Of a DNA stretch of 64,000 nt, positions 1 to 11,879 are shown piece by piece. The first letter of the stretch is position 1, and every line of letters begins with the position of its first letter. A program made the position numbers and the translations under genes. The notes below the pieces were generated by a model. That model did no database searches, had not been told where the DNA came from, and worked only from the letters and a program-made list of their open reading frames with translations. The stretch spans positions 53,144,203 through 53,208,202 of the forward strand of contig OZ020313.1 of assembly GCA_963971305.1 (NCBI GenBank), read 5' to 3'. This DNA comes from Arcuatula senhousia (Eukaryota > Mollusca > Bivalvia > Mytilida > Mytilidae).

Positions 1-206
1 ATGAAAATCAATGAAAATGTCAAAAAAGAGATTTGTACAAAATAGACTGATTTTTAGCTCACCGTCCTCCTTGTTGATGAACAAATAAACCAAAAGATAT
101 TGCAATTTATAAAATATGAAGTCTTATGAACATCAAGGGAGCAATTACTAGGAAGTATATCAAAGTTGAAATTTCGGGCCGATTAGGGGCCTTCGTGGCT
201 CTACTC
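1..206. other. left edge, no gene seen
   Basis: AT-rich sequence with no open frame or repeat structure that I can name. Its last five bases, TACTC at 202-206, are the left copy of the target duplication of the transposon that follows. Confidence 0.6.
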
Positions 207-870
207 CACGGTAGGTCCCGTGTCCGGCGACAGGATTGTTTTTTCGAGAGGGATTTACAATTGTCCTGGTTTTTTCAAGAGAATAATCAATAAAAATGCA
301 AACTCTGGTGATATTTAGTGATTTTTAGCTGAAAGCGAAGAAAAAATGCTACCAACGGGTAGGCATATTTTAGTATTATCATATTGTATAACAACACTAA
401 TTCCTATAAAAAATGTGATTCCTAAATAAAATTGTGGGCTGTTTTTTGAATTTTTACCTTTTTGCATTTTTCGCCCCTTAAAAGACAACTATATTGAACG
501 AGATTGCTAACCATTATAAGTGAACATCAATGTTATATTATGGCATTCTGCACATTGATGCCAAAAAGTTGCGTCTTACATATTTTTAAATTAAAATAAA
601 ATACATGTCCAGGCTTTTTCAAGAGGCGTCCAGGTTTTTGCAAGAGAGGTCCAGGTTTTTTCATACTTTAGATAGACAAGTTGTGCGTGTTGTTTACCTG
701 TTAAATCATATTTTAAAAGACATTGTATGTTGTTAAAAAAATAAGAATACGGTACTATCATTTCAAGGGTTTTGGACAAGAATACGTCAGTTAAAGTCAA
801 GAATTCAACCTTATATAGCCTATATAAACAGGCAGGCACATATAATTGACGCCTATAACCAGAACCCATT

Positions 871-2810
871 CAAGGAGGCCTAACCGTTTATCGAGAAATA
901 TGGTCCGTTAAAAGGTGTTTCACGGTTTTTGTGGTCCGTTAGAGTCGCCGTGACAGTCCGTTAACCAGGTATAATCGAGAAAAAACACTGAAGGTCAGTA
1001 CTTAATTTGTTATATCATAATTAATACGCATTTTAGATTTATAAAAATTACATCTGTCATAATGAAAATGAATGACTGTTCGATACGATTTGCATTTGTG
1101 TAAAAATAGTTCTTTAAAACTTCATAAAATGAAAAGGCGTGTGGCTCCTTAGTATTTTAAAGGTTGCAAATGTAAAAATGTTAACCTCATTTTTATCAAT
1201 TTCTCTTTTTATATAACAAAACATATGTTTTGGTTGATATCCATAGAAAGTACAATAATGTATCAACATTCTGTTTAATTTGCAATGCTCTATGTTTTGT
1301 AATAATTTTGTAATAGGGGAAAGGTTATAAAATATGGTCCGTTAAGGGCTGATGACATATTATTTTGTCCGTTGAGTTGGTCCGTTAAGTGCCTGTGACA
1401 AAATATTATGTCCGTTAAATAACATAATAGATAGAAGATTAAAATAGTTTTGTTTGATATGACATATCACAATTTTACTATAAGGACTGAACGCTAGTAT
1501 ACAGAAGAAAAGACAAAATTCATGTGGATTTATCGAAACTAAAATGCATACATTTGAATATACACGTCTAAATATGAACCATTGTCAAAAGGCTTTACAT
1601 GTTACACCATTCTAGATCATTCTACAAAATAACGGTATTGAAAACATACTATGCATGTGTATATAATATATGAAAGAAGCAATAAGCTACTAATTATTAA
1701 TAAATAAAATGAAAACGGTTCAATAAAGTCTGTTTTGGTTATCTATTTTAGGCAATGAAAAGAAAAAAAGAACAAAAACTATGGAAATAAAAAATATAAA
1801 TGGAGAAAAATATCTAAATATGAAGGGATTTGTACCACAGACACATTTTCTGGAACTTTAGACCGTACTGAAACCGACGAAATTTTCAAAACTCCACACA
1901 TACAAACTGACGTCCAAGAAATACACTCACTACTTCCTGAAGTGATACTCCAATTGCAGATCAATGGCTTTTTCACATACCTCTTAATATTTTTTCGACT
2001 CGTGGCAAACAAAACCTTCGACTTTCAGAACATATGCTTTCTTTTTTTCTGCGACAATTTACATTTAAATAAAATTGATAATTGTGTTCAGATTTATTTC
2101 CATTGCCACAAACTCGTGTAAATATTTTAGGCATTTATAGTTTATTAAAACTAAAGTAATTTCTGGGAAACCAATCATTACAATCTTCTGACAAAGATAT
2201 CATCGATTATGCCAATTTTAATAATTGGGATTCGCTATATTAAAGGTTTATTTCCATCAGACCTTCATTTTCAAAATGTGAGACATGCATCATTAACGGA
2301 CCTAAAAAGTGTCACGTGCCTCTTAACGGACCATGTTTCTCAAAGTAATACCAATTTTGGCATTTTTGTCCCAATATTGATATTTTTGGTCCAGAAAATC
2401 CTTCTCTTATGTTTTTTATTGTGCAAGTAGCACAAGACTTACTACCAAAAAAAATGTTTCAATGACGAAAATAACGTATTTTAATGCATTTTTCGTCATT
2501 ATAAGGACACATTTTTGCAGAGGGTAGGTCCCCGCCTTTTCGTTTTGCGAAGAAGTGTCAAATCAAATCAAAATGGTTTTTACGGGAAGTTTTTCGTGAA
2601 TAAAAGCCATTTGGACACATCTATCACAAGTTTCACTAATTTACTTTATTTTAGCCTCAGAGTTAATTTCGTAAAAATAAATGATTTTTTTTTCATAAAA
2701 CTACTTAACGGACTGCCTCGTGCAACATATAACGGACAAAACCGTAATGTTAACCTATGGTAGAAACACGTAACGGACAAAATGCCTCGATAAACGGTTA
2801 GGCCTCCTTG
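871..2810. mobile_element. non-autonomous TIR DNA transposon nested in the first
   Basis: The ends are CAAGGAGGCCTAACCGTTTA at 871 and its exact inverse ending at 2810. CCATT flanks both sides (866-870 and 2811-2815), again a 5-bp duplication. The subterminal regions are filled with a GGTCCGTTA motif: about seven copies in one orientation between 900 and 1420 and about five copies of TAACGGAC in the opposite orientation between 2290 and 2780. No coding frame longer than about 80 codons is present, so it must be mobilised in trans. Its layout mirrors the outer element, which suggests related families. Confidence 0.85.
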
Positions 2811-3139
2811 CCATTAATCTATTGTCTAAGCATAAATACCAACTGTTATAAATTGAAAATAGCCTGCTAGAATAATTGACTGGAAACCAAATATCTGTGT
2901 TGCGACAAGCAGAAAATGCTTACAGTTTCTGGGCTACCTTCTTTTAACTTGACTTGTAGTTGTTTCTTGGATGTGTTTGTTTGTATCATAGAGTCGTCTT
3001 CTTTCATGTCTGCTATCCAGGATTATATAAGACTCGATTGCCCTTTCAGTACGTCTTAATTTTTACACATATGTATTTATTCTTTATTGTATATATTATA
3101 GTTTCAACAAAAAATCTTCATAAGAGTATATGCTCTCCC

Positions 3140-3960
3140 GTGCGGGACCCGGAAAGTGAATAGGTTAGCAGCAGCGCTAAGCTTGTCGGTAAAAGTCCAC
3201 TAAAGAGCGCTCAGAAACCTGTCATCTTTCCAGGCCACTTAGCCCACAAAGCAACTGGGATGTGTGCCACAGGTGGTTGAATGGGGCAGCCCTGTCATAA
3301 TAAATGCCGGTTTATCTGGCTATACTAATGCGGGAACTTGACCGTAAACCATATTGGACCAACGTGCGTGGAGAGTTCCAAGGTTCATGCACGTAAAATA
3401 TCCCATTGTGTACCGTCACAGGCTAAATTTTCCGCACCTACCCACCTCTTCCCTTTTCCAGTGATCTTCAAAATTTACAGATCCTTTGTTTCCCACTCCA
3501 ACCCCGCTTCTCTCTCTCAGTGAGTATAGGTTAAACAGGATTCAGCATTGTATTTTCGCCAGATAAAGGGTGGTTATGTGAAACTGGTTATGAGTTGGCT
3601 ATATCCCACACAGGTAGATGTTCCATCTAGTATTACCTCATTTCGGGTAAGGGTTCTCCATTGTCAGTCATCATATGGAAGGGTTCCAAATTGTGCGAAA
3701 CTTTTGAGGAAGGATTCCGTCACTTTCTGGATGTATTGGCCTATGGTGCGTTAAGGGTACATTGGGCTATCTTGTGAGTTGGTTCGTTTTACTTCTGGTT
3801 TGTGGTCATGCATGGGTCCTTCGAATGACATACATGGGTCTGTGTCCTGGGTGGGTCTACAGAATTCATTTTGGTGTTTCAATTAGCTCTTGTGTCCTGC
3901 TGATTATGACTGAAATAGTGTCGGCTGGACATAAAACAAACATAAGAGTATGAGATTCAA
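3140..3960. repeat. interspersed bivalve repeat inside the outer transposon
   Basis: A segment of higher GC than its surroundings running from GTGCGGGACCCGGAAAGTG through ACAGGTGGTTGAATGGGGC and ATGCCGGTTTATCTGGC. I recognise this wording as a dispersed repeat of bivalve genomes but cannot assign a class. It has short open frames on the plus strand, none of which looks like a protein family. Confidence 0.4.
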
Positions 3961-3984
3961 ATGCTATTTAAGTTTCTGTATCTT

Positions 3985-4200
3985 TACATACATATGTATA
4001 CGTTAAGGGGTTCCAATATCTCATATTCCCTAATGTTTTTATCAAATATCCCGTATCCAAGATAGAGGTTTTTTTCTTATCCTATATCCCTGTAAATAGA
4101 ATAGATTTAGATATTCTATATCCCAGTTTGTTTTGCCTCAAATATCCCGTATTCCAGGAATAAATATGTAAATATCCCATATTCCAAAACACTCTTAAAC
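3985..4200. repeat. degenerate TATCCCGTATTCC repeat
   Basis: The motif ATATCCC(G/A)TATTCC recurs in diverged form about seven times in roughly 200 bases. It looks like a decayed minisatellite inside the outer transposon. Confidence 0.5.
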
Positions 4201-4922
4201 TCTTGAAATAACAGAATGCACCAGTGGAATATGCTCTTTTTGTATTTATTTGTTTCTGACGTACATGTAGATTTTATAGTTTCAAAGACTTGAAAAGGCA
4301 CAAAAACAAGATTGCAGTTACCTTTCAAAATTTTGCACACCGTAACAATCGCTCTTTTTGAAACCGGTAATTTATTAAAGCACGTCAAGAAAGTCACAAA
4401 TGTACCATTAAACTATTTTTGTCAAAATACTAATTTAGTCTTCAAAAATAAGTCAGATAATGCATTTGGGCAGTCTACTTATGATTTAAAGTTAGTAACA
4501 AACTTGATATTTTGCATGTAATGTGTTTAAATGTATGTTTATTGAGTAGGAGGGATATCAGTTTCCATTTAAGTCGTATAATTTCCACAAAACCCAGTTC
4601 CTCTCTCTAATCAAAATGTTCAAAAAACCAGGACACCTCTCGAAAAAACCGGACAAGTTGTTGTGCCTCTCGAAAAAACCTGGTCAATTTTAATTAATCA
4701 TTAACTGATGCTTCTTTACGGACTTTTTTGGAAGAAAAGTAATAATTTGAACATTTTGAATACTTTTATTCCTCTTTTTTGTTTTGTTTCACTTACAATT
4801 GAGAATTTAAGCATTTTTTAGTAAACGGACAAGCGAAAAAACCTGGACCTCTCTCGAAAAAACTGGACAATTCCTCTCGAAAAAACAATCCTGTCGCCGG
4901 ACACGGGACCTACCGTGTACTC

Positions 4923-5897
4923 CTTTGACGTGAGTTTTGCTTATATTTCAAATAAATTTTAGACGTTTTCTGTAATAATCATAGTGTAACAGGATGGTCG
5001 GATGCGCCACGCCAGGTGCTTTACATCGTTCCCTTGTGTTTGGCGAACAGTCGGGTACGGTTCGTTCATAGGGATTGAACTCGGACAGAAGGCAATCTCC
5101 AGATTCAGATGTTTATTACAAGAATACAAGACTTTGACACGCATTGTTAATTCAACAGTCATGAATTGAAATCAAAGAATGCCAACAATTTTTTTTTTAT
5201 TTAAACATTCTCGCCAAGGTTCGTATCTTGAAAATGAAAATTAACAATCTTGAGACGCATGGGACGGAGAAATCACCTAATCCACACCTGAGTACAAATA
5301 TGTTTGTCAATGATTTTGTGCATCTAGTAAACGTTACCCTCCATTTGGGATTCCATACCATTACTTTCAACGGAGCACAGCTAAACCAATAAGCTCGAAA
5401 ACGCATGCCAAGAGTAGATTTGTTACCAGGGCCGTCTATCTTTTGCATTTTACACCATAATCGATTTTTACATTAATCTTTTAAAGTTTTTAATAACTTA
5501 GGAATTAACGTAATTGAAATCCTGATTTTGAAGTTCATAAACTCCAATATCAGAGTATAAATGTTTTAACCTAAGTTTTACACTATAACTTGAAATTTAA
5601 CACATGACACATTTGATTGAAAGAAGCAAAGAGGCACAAATGTCACAAGTCAGAAAGTGCAACGACAAAACCGGTAAATACGAAGAAACACAAAACACAA
5701 AATCAACCGAACAAGAGAATTATCCTCAAATAAATTGCCCCTTCCATATAAAAAATATACTGAAAAATTAGTAATTATAAAAGTGTGTATCAAAGATATT
5801 TGCTTTGCTCCGTTGAGGTTAATGGAGGATAACCATAACCTTAACGGAGGTAACGTAGGACGGGTTATGTTATCGTAACTATTTTCATCCATTTTAG
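4923..5897. other. intergenic or intronic stretch upstream of the NACHT-like exon
   Basis: I see no exon or repeat that I can name here. The end at 5896-5897 is a plausible splice acceptor (CATCCATTTTAG) for the exon that follows. Confidence 0.4.
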
Positions 5898-6655
5898 GAT
5901 TTTTTGGTAGACAAAATGCTATATACCAATTTGGAGATATGACAGGTCAACAACGAGAAGAACTTTCTTTTGAAAAAGGCCTTAAGTTAAAAGATCCAGG
6001 CCGGCTTTATTCATATAATCCCAAATCTTTAAGTAATGGAATTCAAAACACACTGACAACAAAATCTAAAGGGATATGGATAAGAACATTTCATCAACAG
6101 CAGGATAGATTGTCGCCTATAACCAATATTTTATGCTCAATGTCACAAGCTGATTTTTCTCCGCTCTGTGAAAGAATACTGTTTCAACACACGTGCTCTC
6201 TCGATGAGGCAAATTCCAGGGATCCAGTTTTATTCGTTAAACATTTGTCAAGAGCAATAATAACATTGTCACCGATGCTTGGAATGGAATTGTACCAAAC
6301 TGTAGACGTAGAAAAGTATAAATGTATCATCGATAAGAACAAATATGAATGCGTTCATGATTTAGTCATATCTCCCTTACAGAAATATGCAAAGAAGATA
6401 TCAAAAAAGGTACACTTCATTGTGATCAATTTTATTTTTGATTGCTATAAAGAGGACGACTTTTATCCAACGAACCTCATATTCATTCTTCATCTGTTAG
6501 CAACCAAAGTTCCCCAACAATTTAAATTCATGATTATATCTAGAGAAGGGGTTTCTGAGGAATTGATAACAAGAGTATTTGGAAAGCTAGAGCTGTATGA
6601 TATGTACCTAGGGGTAACTGAAGGAATGACTTATAAAGCCAAAGAAAGAAAAACT
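5898..6655 (+). CDS. exon of a divergent NACHT/STAND NTPase-like protein
   Basis: A 758-nt open exon between an acceptor (TTTTAG at 5892-5897) and a strong donor (GTAAGG at 6656). It completes a phase-1 codon and then reads 252 codons, ending in phase 0. The first ATG in it is at 5939, but codons from 5900 on are also open and begin FFGRQNAIYQF, so it is probably internal. The layout follows the NACHT domain of NPHP3/TANC/ANKRD50-type proteins: an FFGR entry motif, a segment like 'HFC..D...CDP', then SPLQKYAKK, a Walker B-like strand HFIVINFIFDCY and a sensor-like strand FKFMIISREG. The Walker A glycine-lysine loop is not recognisable (the expected place reads GIWIRTFHQQQDRLSP), and the Walker B acidic pair is altered to N and FD. 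It is therefore either a pseudo-NTPase or a decaying copy. Upstream exons lie outside what I can identify. Its phase-0 end does not fit directly to the exons at 13392 or 15705, so it may belong to a separate gene. Confidence 0.5.
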
Positions 6656-6709
6656 GTAAGGCTTTTTGTAAATATTAATATTGAACTAATTATTGTTCCC
6701 TGTTAACTG

Positions 6710-7407
6710 TTTTAGATCATCACTTTGCGCCTGTCATCGTCTGTCGTTCGTTAAGAATTTTCCAAAAATCTTCTCATCTGAAACTATTTACCTGAATTTT
6801 TATACAGAATTAAACTTAAAATTATTGATTCTTCAAGTAGATTTTTTCTGCATAAAAGTTACGTTTCTGCTAAAAACATGACCATTGACTAAAAAAAGAA
6901 TATATGGTAAAATTTCTTTAATTGGTTTATAGCTCAGATACTATAAGATATAGGAAAAATTCGAGGGATCGTTGGCTTTTCAAAATCAAATGAGCTCTAC
7001 AAAAGTATCCATAGGGTCGAAGTTGTCACATGACTCCATGTTGGGTTTATGGTAATAATGGTAATAATATATAGCCTTTTTTCATGTTTTGCCCTATAGG
7101 ATGAAAACTTTTGCAGATAGTGAAATTTTGTTGCTTGCTTTAACCTTCAGCTCGTTTATTTCTACAAATGCCTGCATTAGGTCGAAATTGTCAGATGACC
7201 CCTTATAGGAATTATGACCCTTTAAATGTGAAATAGCATTTTTTCTCTCTTTTTTGCCCTAAAGAATGAAACTATTGCAGATAGAGAAAAGCTGTTGCTT
7301 TTTTAAAGCTTCAACTCATTAAGCTCTAATGGGTTGGAAGTTGTCAGATGACCCCTTATAGAAAGAACCCTATGCTTCATATAGTTTCACATGTTTTATT
7401 TTTTTTT
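6710..7407 (+). repeat. dispersed tandem-unit repeat, family A (truncated copy)
   Basis: Starts near CACTTTGCGCCTGTCATCG and carries diverged tandem units with the phrases 'gaaaactattgcagatagagaaaagctgttgctt' and 'aagttgtcagatgacccctta' (each part under 20 bases is shared with copies at 15890-16540 and 32547-33771). It lacks the head hairpin and the GGGAGCCT tail, and stops where family B begins. Confidence 0.6.
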
Positions 7408-8320
7408 GTCTCGCCTGCGACGAATGTCGCAAAAGGCGAGACTTAGGTATGGTGATTCCGGCGGCGGCGGTGGCGTCCACAATTGGTTAAAGTTTTTGCT
7501 TAAGTCTGTTTTGTGTGAACTAGTTATGTTACACCATTGATATTTGGTATGCAGTTGCATCAGCATCAGTACAGATTAGTTTTAAAAGGATTTCACCTGT
7601 ATGCTCCTGCAGTCACGGTCCACTGACTTTGAAATTTTACACTGATTTGGCCGAGGTTAACCTTTTTTCTTAAGTCTGTTTAACATGAAGCAGTTATGGT
7701 TCACCATTGATATTGGGTATGCACTTGCATTAGCATTAGTACAGATCAATTTCAAAAGCATTTCATCTGTATGCTCCTGCAGTCACGGTCTACTGACTTT
7801 GAAATTTTACACTGATTTGGCCGAGGTTAACCTTTTTTCTTACGTCTGTTTAACATGAAGCAGTTATGGTTCACCATTGATATTTGATATGCACTTGCAT
7901 TAGCATTAGTACAGATCAATTTCAAATGCAATTCATCTGTATGCTTCTGCAGTCACGGTCTACTGACTTTGAAATTTTACACTGATTTGGCCGAGGTTAA
8001 CCTTTTTCTTACGTCTGTTTAACATGAAGCAGTTATGGTACATCATTGATATTGGGTATGCACTTGCATTAGCATCAGTACAGATCAATTTCAAAAGTAT
8101 TTTATCTGTATGATCCTGCAGTCACAGTCTACTGACTTTGAGATTTTACACTTTTTAACTGTTTACTTATGTCATGAGTGTTTTATATAAAGCAGTTATG
8201 GTTCACCATTTACATTTGGTATGCAGCTGCTTAAGCATCAGTTAAGATCAGTTTAAGGAGGATTATTACTTCATTTTATACTGTGTCCAGTTGCGACAGG
8301 CGAGACATGTCTCTGTGTTA
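7408..8320 (+). repeat. structured repeat, family B, with ~171-bp tandem units
   Basis: The head is a palindrome, GTCTCGCC...GGCGAGAC (about 7408-7441), followed by GGCGGCGGCGGTGGCGTCC. Then about four and a half copies of a ~171-bp unit follow (units begin near 7496, 7672, 7841, 8010 and 8165), each with CTTAAGTCTGTTTAACATG-like and CTGCAGTCACGGTC-like phrases. The tail is GCGACAGGCGAGACATG. The element is non-coding. Its design (head hairpin, internal tandem array) resembles family A and family C in this window. Confidence 0.75.
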
Positions 8321-8627
8321 ACAGTTTATATTCTGTAGAGAGGGACCCACAAAAATCAAATTGAATTTAAATCTAAAATTGTGAAATTCATTGTATGTGA
8401 TACACTGCACTAAAAATACTAATGATATCTAGAACCACATATAATTACATTCTAATTTATAACGACAGTTTCGATTGGTTATTAATGCAGTTGTATTTCT
8501 CGATAAAACTCACTTGCACGTGCCACCTTAACAACGACTTGCGCGGAGTAATTTCTATAAAGATAAACCATGCATTTCGTGCAATTTTCTGTGCAAACAT
8601 TAAATATATTTTATCGGAATGTAATTA

Positions 8628-8787
8628 TATACATTGAATGCAATATTTTTGAGTTTTATTGGTGTGTAAAAGCGTGGACCTTTGCGCACATTTTCAACAT
8701 GAAGCGCTACCGCGCTTCATTAAAAATGTGATTAGGTCCACGCTTTTACACACCAATAAAACTCAAAAATATTGCATTCAATGTATA
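8628..8787. repeat. 160-bp near-perfect palindrome (foldback/MITE)
   Basis: The left arm from 8628 (TATACATTGAATGCAATATT) is matched exactly by the right arm ending at 8787 for more than 50 bases. The arms continue less perfectly through CACATTTT...AAAATGTG to a centre at GAAGCGCTACCGCGCTTC. This is a foldback element able to form a long hairpin. A second one of similar design is at 40998-41143. Confidence 0.85.
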
Positions 8788-8908
8788 AATAAAATATGTT
8801 CTGATTTTTTTTATTTTCAGCTCTAGTTTTCACTGGTGACGATATTCAAGTTGGGTATTGTGTGAGCAGTGTTGACATACTGCTCATATTAGTTATTGGG
8901 GGTAATTG

Positions 8909-11640
8909 TATAAGAATAAGAATAAGAATAAGAATAAGAATTTTTATTAGCTAATCAAGAACCCACGAAGAGCATAATGTAACAAACAGTTAAATGATTG
9001 GACAGATGGTATGAAAAAAAAAAACAACACAACAATAAAAAATCAATGAGACACAGGATCAGAGCCATTGAAGTACCATGTATACATTGCAATATATCAA
9101 GAATAAAAAATAAAAGAATAGATCATAAACATGGACCATAATACAATTAGTGTGTTAACATTTAGTAACTTTTTATTATTTCTTTGGTTTCCATTCAGAT
9201 CTTTTCTCAAAACATTCAAGAATAAAATTGCCTAAATAGTTTAATGCTTCTAGGTTCTCATTAGTAAATAGCCAGAAATACTTAAGCTCTGGGGACAATG
9301 ATTGGAAATTTTCACAGCATTTATTTATTTTGTCAAAAAATATGCTACGCTCCTGTTCATACAGAGGACATGTTACTATAAAATGTGATTCATTTTCAAC
9401 CGCATGGATGTCTTTACTCAAACAATAGTGACATAGTCTTTGAGATCTCTCAATATAATTTTTACTATATCTATCTTTTTCTATTCTCAAATCATGAGCA
9501 CTTATTCTTATTCTACAAATTGCTCTTCTAATTCTAAAATCTTTAATTGATAAATAAGCCTCTGGGATAAAATCAGTTTTAAGACTAAAAAGGTTTTCTA
9601 ATTTACTGTTACCCTGTGATAAAATTTCTGTCCTTTTATTTTGCCAAAAAGTCTTAAAGCTGTCAATCAATTTTGATTTGACTATCCTGACAAGTTTACC
9701 TAAATTAATCTTTAGAGTGTCTATATTTAAAGACTGTAATATATATCTTACTGATGAGAACCAGCAGTCAATATTATTTATATCTAGTTGTTTATTACAT
9801 AAATAAGCATCATATAATAAGCCCTCCTGTAATTTTGCAAGTCTATGTGCATATTTAACAATAGATAAAACTATAGAGAAATATAGAGGAAATCTTCCTA
9901 CCTCAGATAAAACAGCTAAGTTAGAGGCCTTTTTATTTACCCCTAAAATATATTTAAGAAATCTTATATGTGACCTCTCAGAAAAATCATTATTATATAT
10001 CTTTTCAAAAAAATAATCATTCTGTTTTTTACAAGCTGCAGAATTTACTTTGAATATACCACTTATTTCGCAACAATATAATAAAATTGGTTTTATTGTG
10101 TGATCATACAGATGAATAGATGTAGCTATACTTGGACTGCAAGATGACAGAGATTTTTGTAGCTTAAATATTGCTTTTAGAGATTTTTTTATATAATTCT
10201 TCTTTTCCAAGATTAAAAAGTCCACTTGAGGTGAAAGTAATTCCTAAATATTTATACTGATTAACACATTCTACTTCTTCATTATTCAAATGTATATACT
10301 CTTTCAAAAATTTTCCAGAATTGTTAAAAATCAAAACTTTTGTTTTTGAGAGATTTACATCTAGACACCAGTCTTTACAGTATTCATTTAGAATATCAAG
10401 TCTACTTTGTAAACCATTTTTGCTAGTAGATAATAGAACAATATCATCAGCATACATTAAACAATTTATATTTCTACCATTTATTTCAACTGCTTCTGAA
10501 CCTGCTTCTAGTTTTAAAGGTAAATCATTAATAAAAAGCTTAAATAGGTTAGGGCTTAGTACATCTCCTTGTCTTACTCCAATATGTGACTTAAAAGTAG
10601 GAGTGAGTTTGTTTTCAACTTTTACTGAAATATGGTTTTTCACATACATATCTTTTAGAATATTATAAAATTTTCCTGAAATATTATTTTTTAACATTTT
10701 ATATCTAATACCATAGTGAATAACTCTATCGAAAGCTTTTTTAAAATCAACAAAACAAGCATAAATTTTCCCTCCTTTTCTGTTGGTATATTTGTCCAAT
10801 ATTGTCTTTAAAACAAACATATGGTCAGATGTCCTGCTTTTTTTAGAAAATCCTATTTGACATGGGTGAATAATTTTATTTTTTTCCAGATGAGTATCAA
10901 GTCTTATGTTAAGTATGCTATTAAAAATCTTGCTAATGGAGGAATTTATAGCAATTCCTCTGTAATTTTCAGGATTTGAAGGACAGCCAGATTTAAAAAC
11001 TGGGCATAAATAAGATAAAGCCCATTTCCTGGGATATATTCCAGAACAGAATATAGAATTGAAAAGTTTTTGAAGAACTGGTGCTAACATGCTTGCACCA
11101 GCTTTAAAGATTTCATTGGGTATACCATCTAATCCTACTGCTTTGTTGTTCTTGAGGTTTTTTATAGCCTTATGCACCTCCTCTAATGTAATTTTGAAAT
11201 CCATTTCTCCGAAGAATGGATGTTTTTCAAGCTTTATAGTTTCTTCCAGAATCTCATTTAAACGTTGTTTGTGTTGGTCGGTATTCATGTTAAGAGCTTT
11301 AAAATATGAGAACCATGCATTACTTTCTATTGCATTTTCTGGGCCATCTAAATCATTCTCTTTTAAATCATTGATGAGATTCCAATAGCTTTTTGGATTA
11401 TTTTCTCTAAGACTATCAAGGCTGTCAAGAATTTTTTGTTTAAAATTTCTTTGTTTGTACTTCCTTAATTTGTTATACTCCCTATAACATTTATAATATG
11501 ACCCTTTTACAATTGGGTCTCGTGGGAATTTTGATAATAGCTCTCCCTTATGTATAAGATTTTTACGTTTTTGTTGGAGGTCGATATCAAACCACTTTAT
11601 ATATAGTTTAGTAAATATTGTGATGTTAACTGTGCACAAA
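8909..11640 (-). mobile_element. 5'-truncated LINE (non-LTR retrotransposon)
   Basis: Minus-strand LINE with its 3' end at 8909, where the strand finishes in a (TTATTC)n microsatellite of about six units (8909-8945), the kind of 3' tail seen in CR1/L2/I-type LINEs. A 3' UTR of about 230 bases precedes the reverse transcriptase frame. The endonuclease and ORF1 are missing, so the 5' end is a truncation near 11640. The coding part is nearly intact, which points to fairly recent insertion. Confidence 0.85.
9176..11639 (-). pseudogene. LINE reverse transcriptase, one frameshift
   Basis: Two overlapping open frames (11639 to 10164, then 10225 to 9176) form one protein broken by a single-base shift. 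The break lies in a run of seven T on the plus strand (seven A on the coding strand) at 10184-10190. Before it are reverse transcriptase motifs: FVDFKKAFD (motif A), GVRQGDVLSPNLFKLF (motif B) and YADD (motif C, about 10443-10454). After it come the thumb and a C-terminal zinc knuckle, CHYCLSKD...H...C. The first residues of the upper frame (before about KWFDIDLQQKR) are probably flanking sequence. The product would copy its own RNA at a nicked target, but without the endonuclease and with the frameshift this copy should be dead. Confidence 0.85.
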
Positions 11641-11879
11641 CTGTAGAAAAAAAAACTGAATGAGAATTATAAAGTTATCGAATGACATAAGTAACACTAT
11701 CCCTCCAAACGCACTTAAGACAAAAAACTAAAATAAAATAGATCATTTTATCATATTACCAATTTCAATCTCTACTTTTCGTCTGGAGTTAGTGTCAATT
11801 TATGAAGGAATTTTTAAATAACGAATATTGTATAATTCTAGTCTAAAAAACTTAGAGATAAAGCGCTGTTCCCTTGCTT
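11641..11879. other. spacer, nothing recognised
   Basis: Short AT-rich flank of the LINE. I see no gene. Confidence 0.4.

Larger units (their letters stand above)
207..4917. mobile_element. non-autonomous TIR DNA transposon (outer, 4.7 kb)
   Basis: The element starts with CACGGTAGGTCCCGTGTCC at 207 and ends with the reverse complement of this at 4917. The inverted repeat is nearly perfect for about 45 bases and includes ACAGGATTGTTTTTTCGAGAGG. TACTC flanks it on both sides (202-206 and 4918-4922), a 5-bp target duplication. Further in, short motifs of the form TCCAGGTTTTTTCAAGAG recur at about 258, 607, 628 and 648, and in the opposite orientation at about 4620, 4660, 4835 and 4855, as expected for subterminal transposase-binding sites. 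No transposase frame is visible. A 5-bp duplication and CAC ends are known for Transib-like elements, but the rest of the end does not match the usual heptamer, so the superfamily is open. A second element (871-2810) sits inside. Confidence 0.85.

Noticed and set aside
6693..6881. Small plus-strand frame after the NACHT-like exon
   Set aside because: Lies in the intron and overlaps the start of a family A repeat; no protein features.
10321..11388. Plus-strand frames over the first LINE
   Set aside because: Opposite-strand shadows of the reverse transcriptase frame, which has all catalytic motifs.
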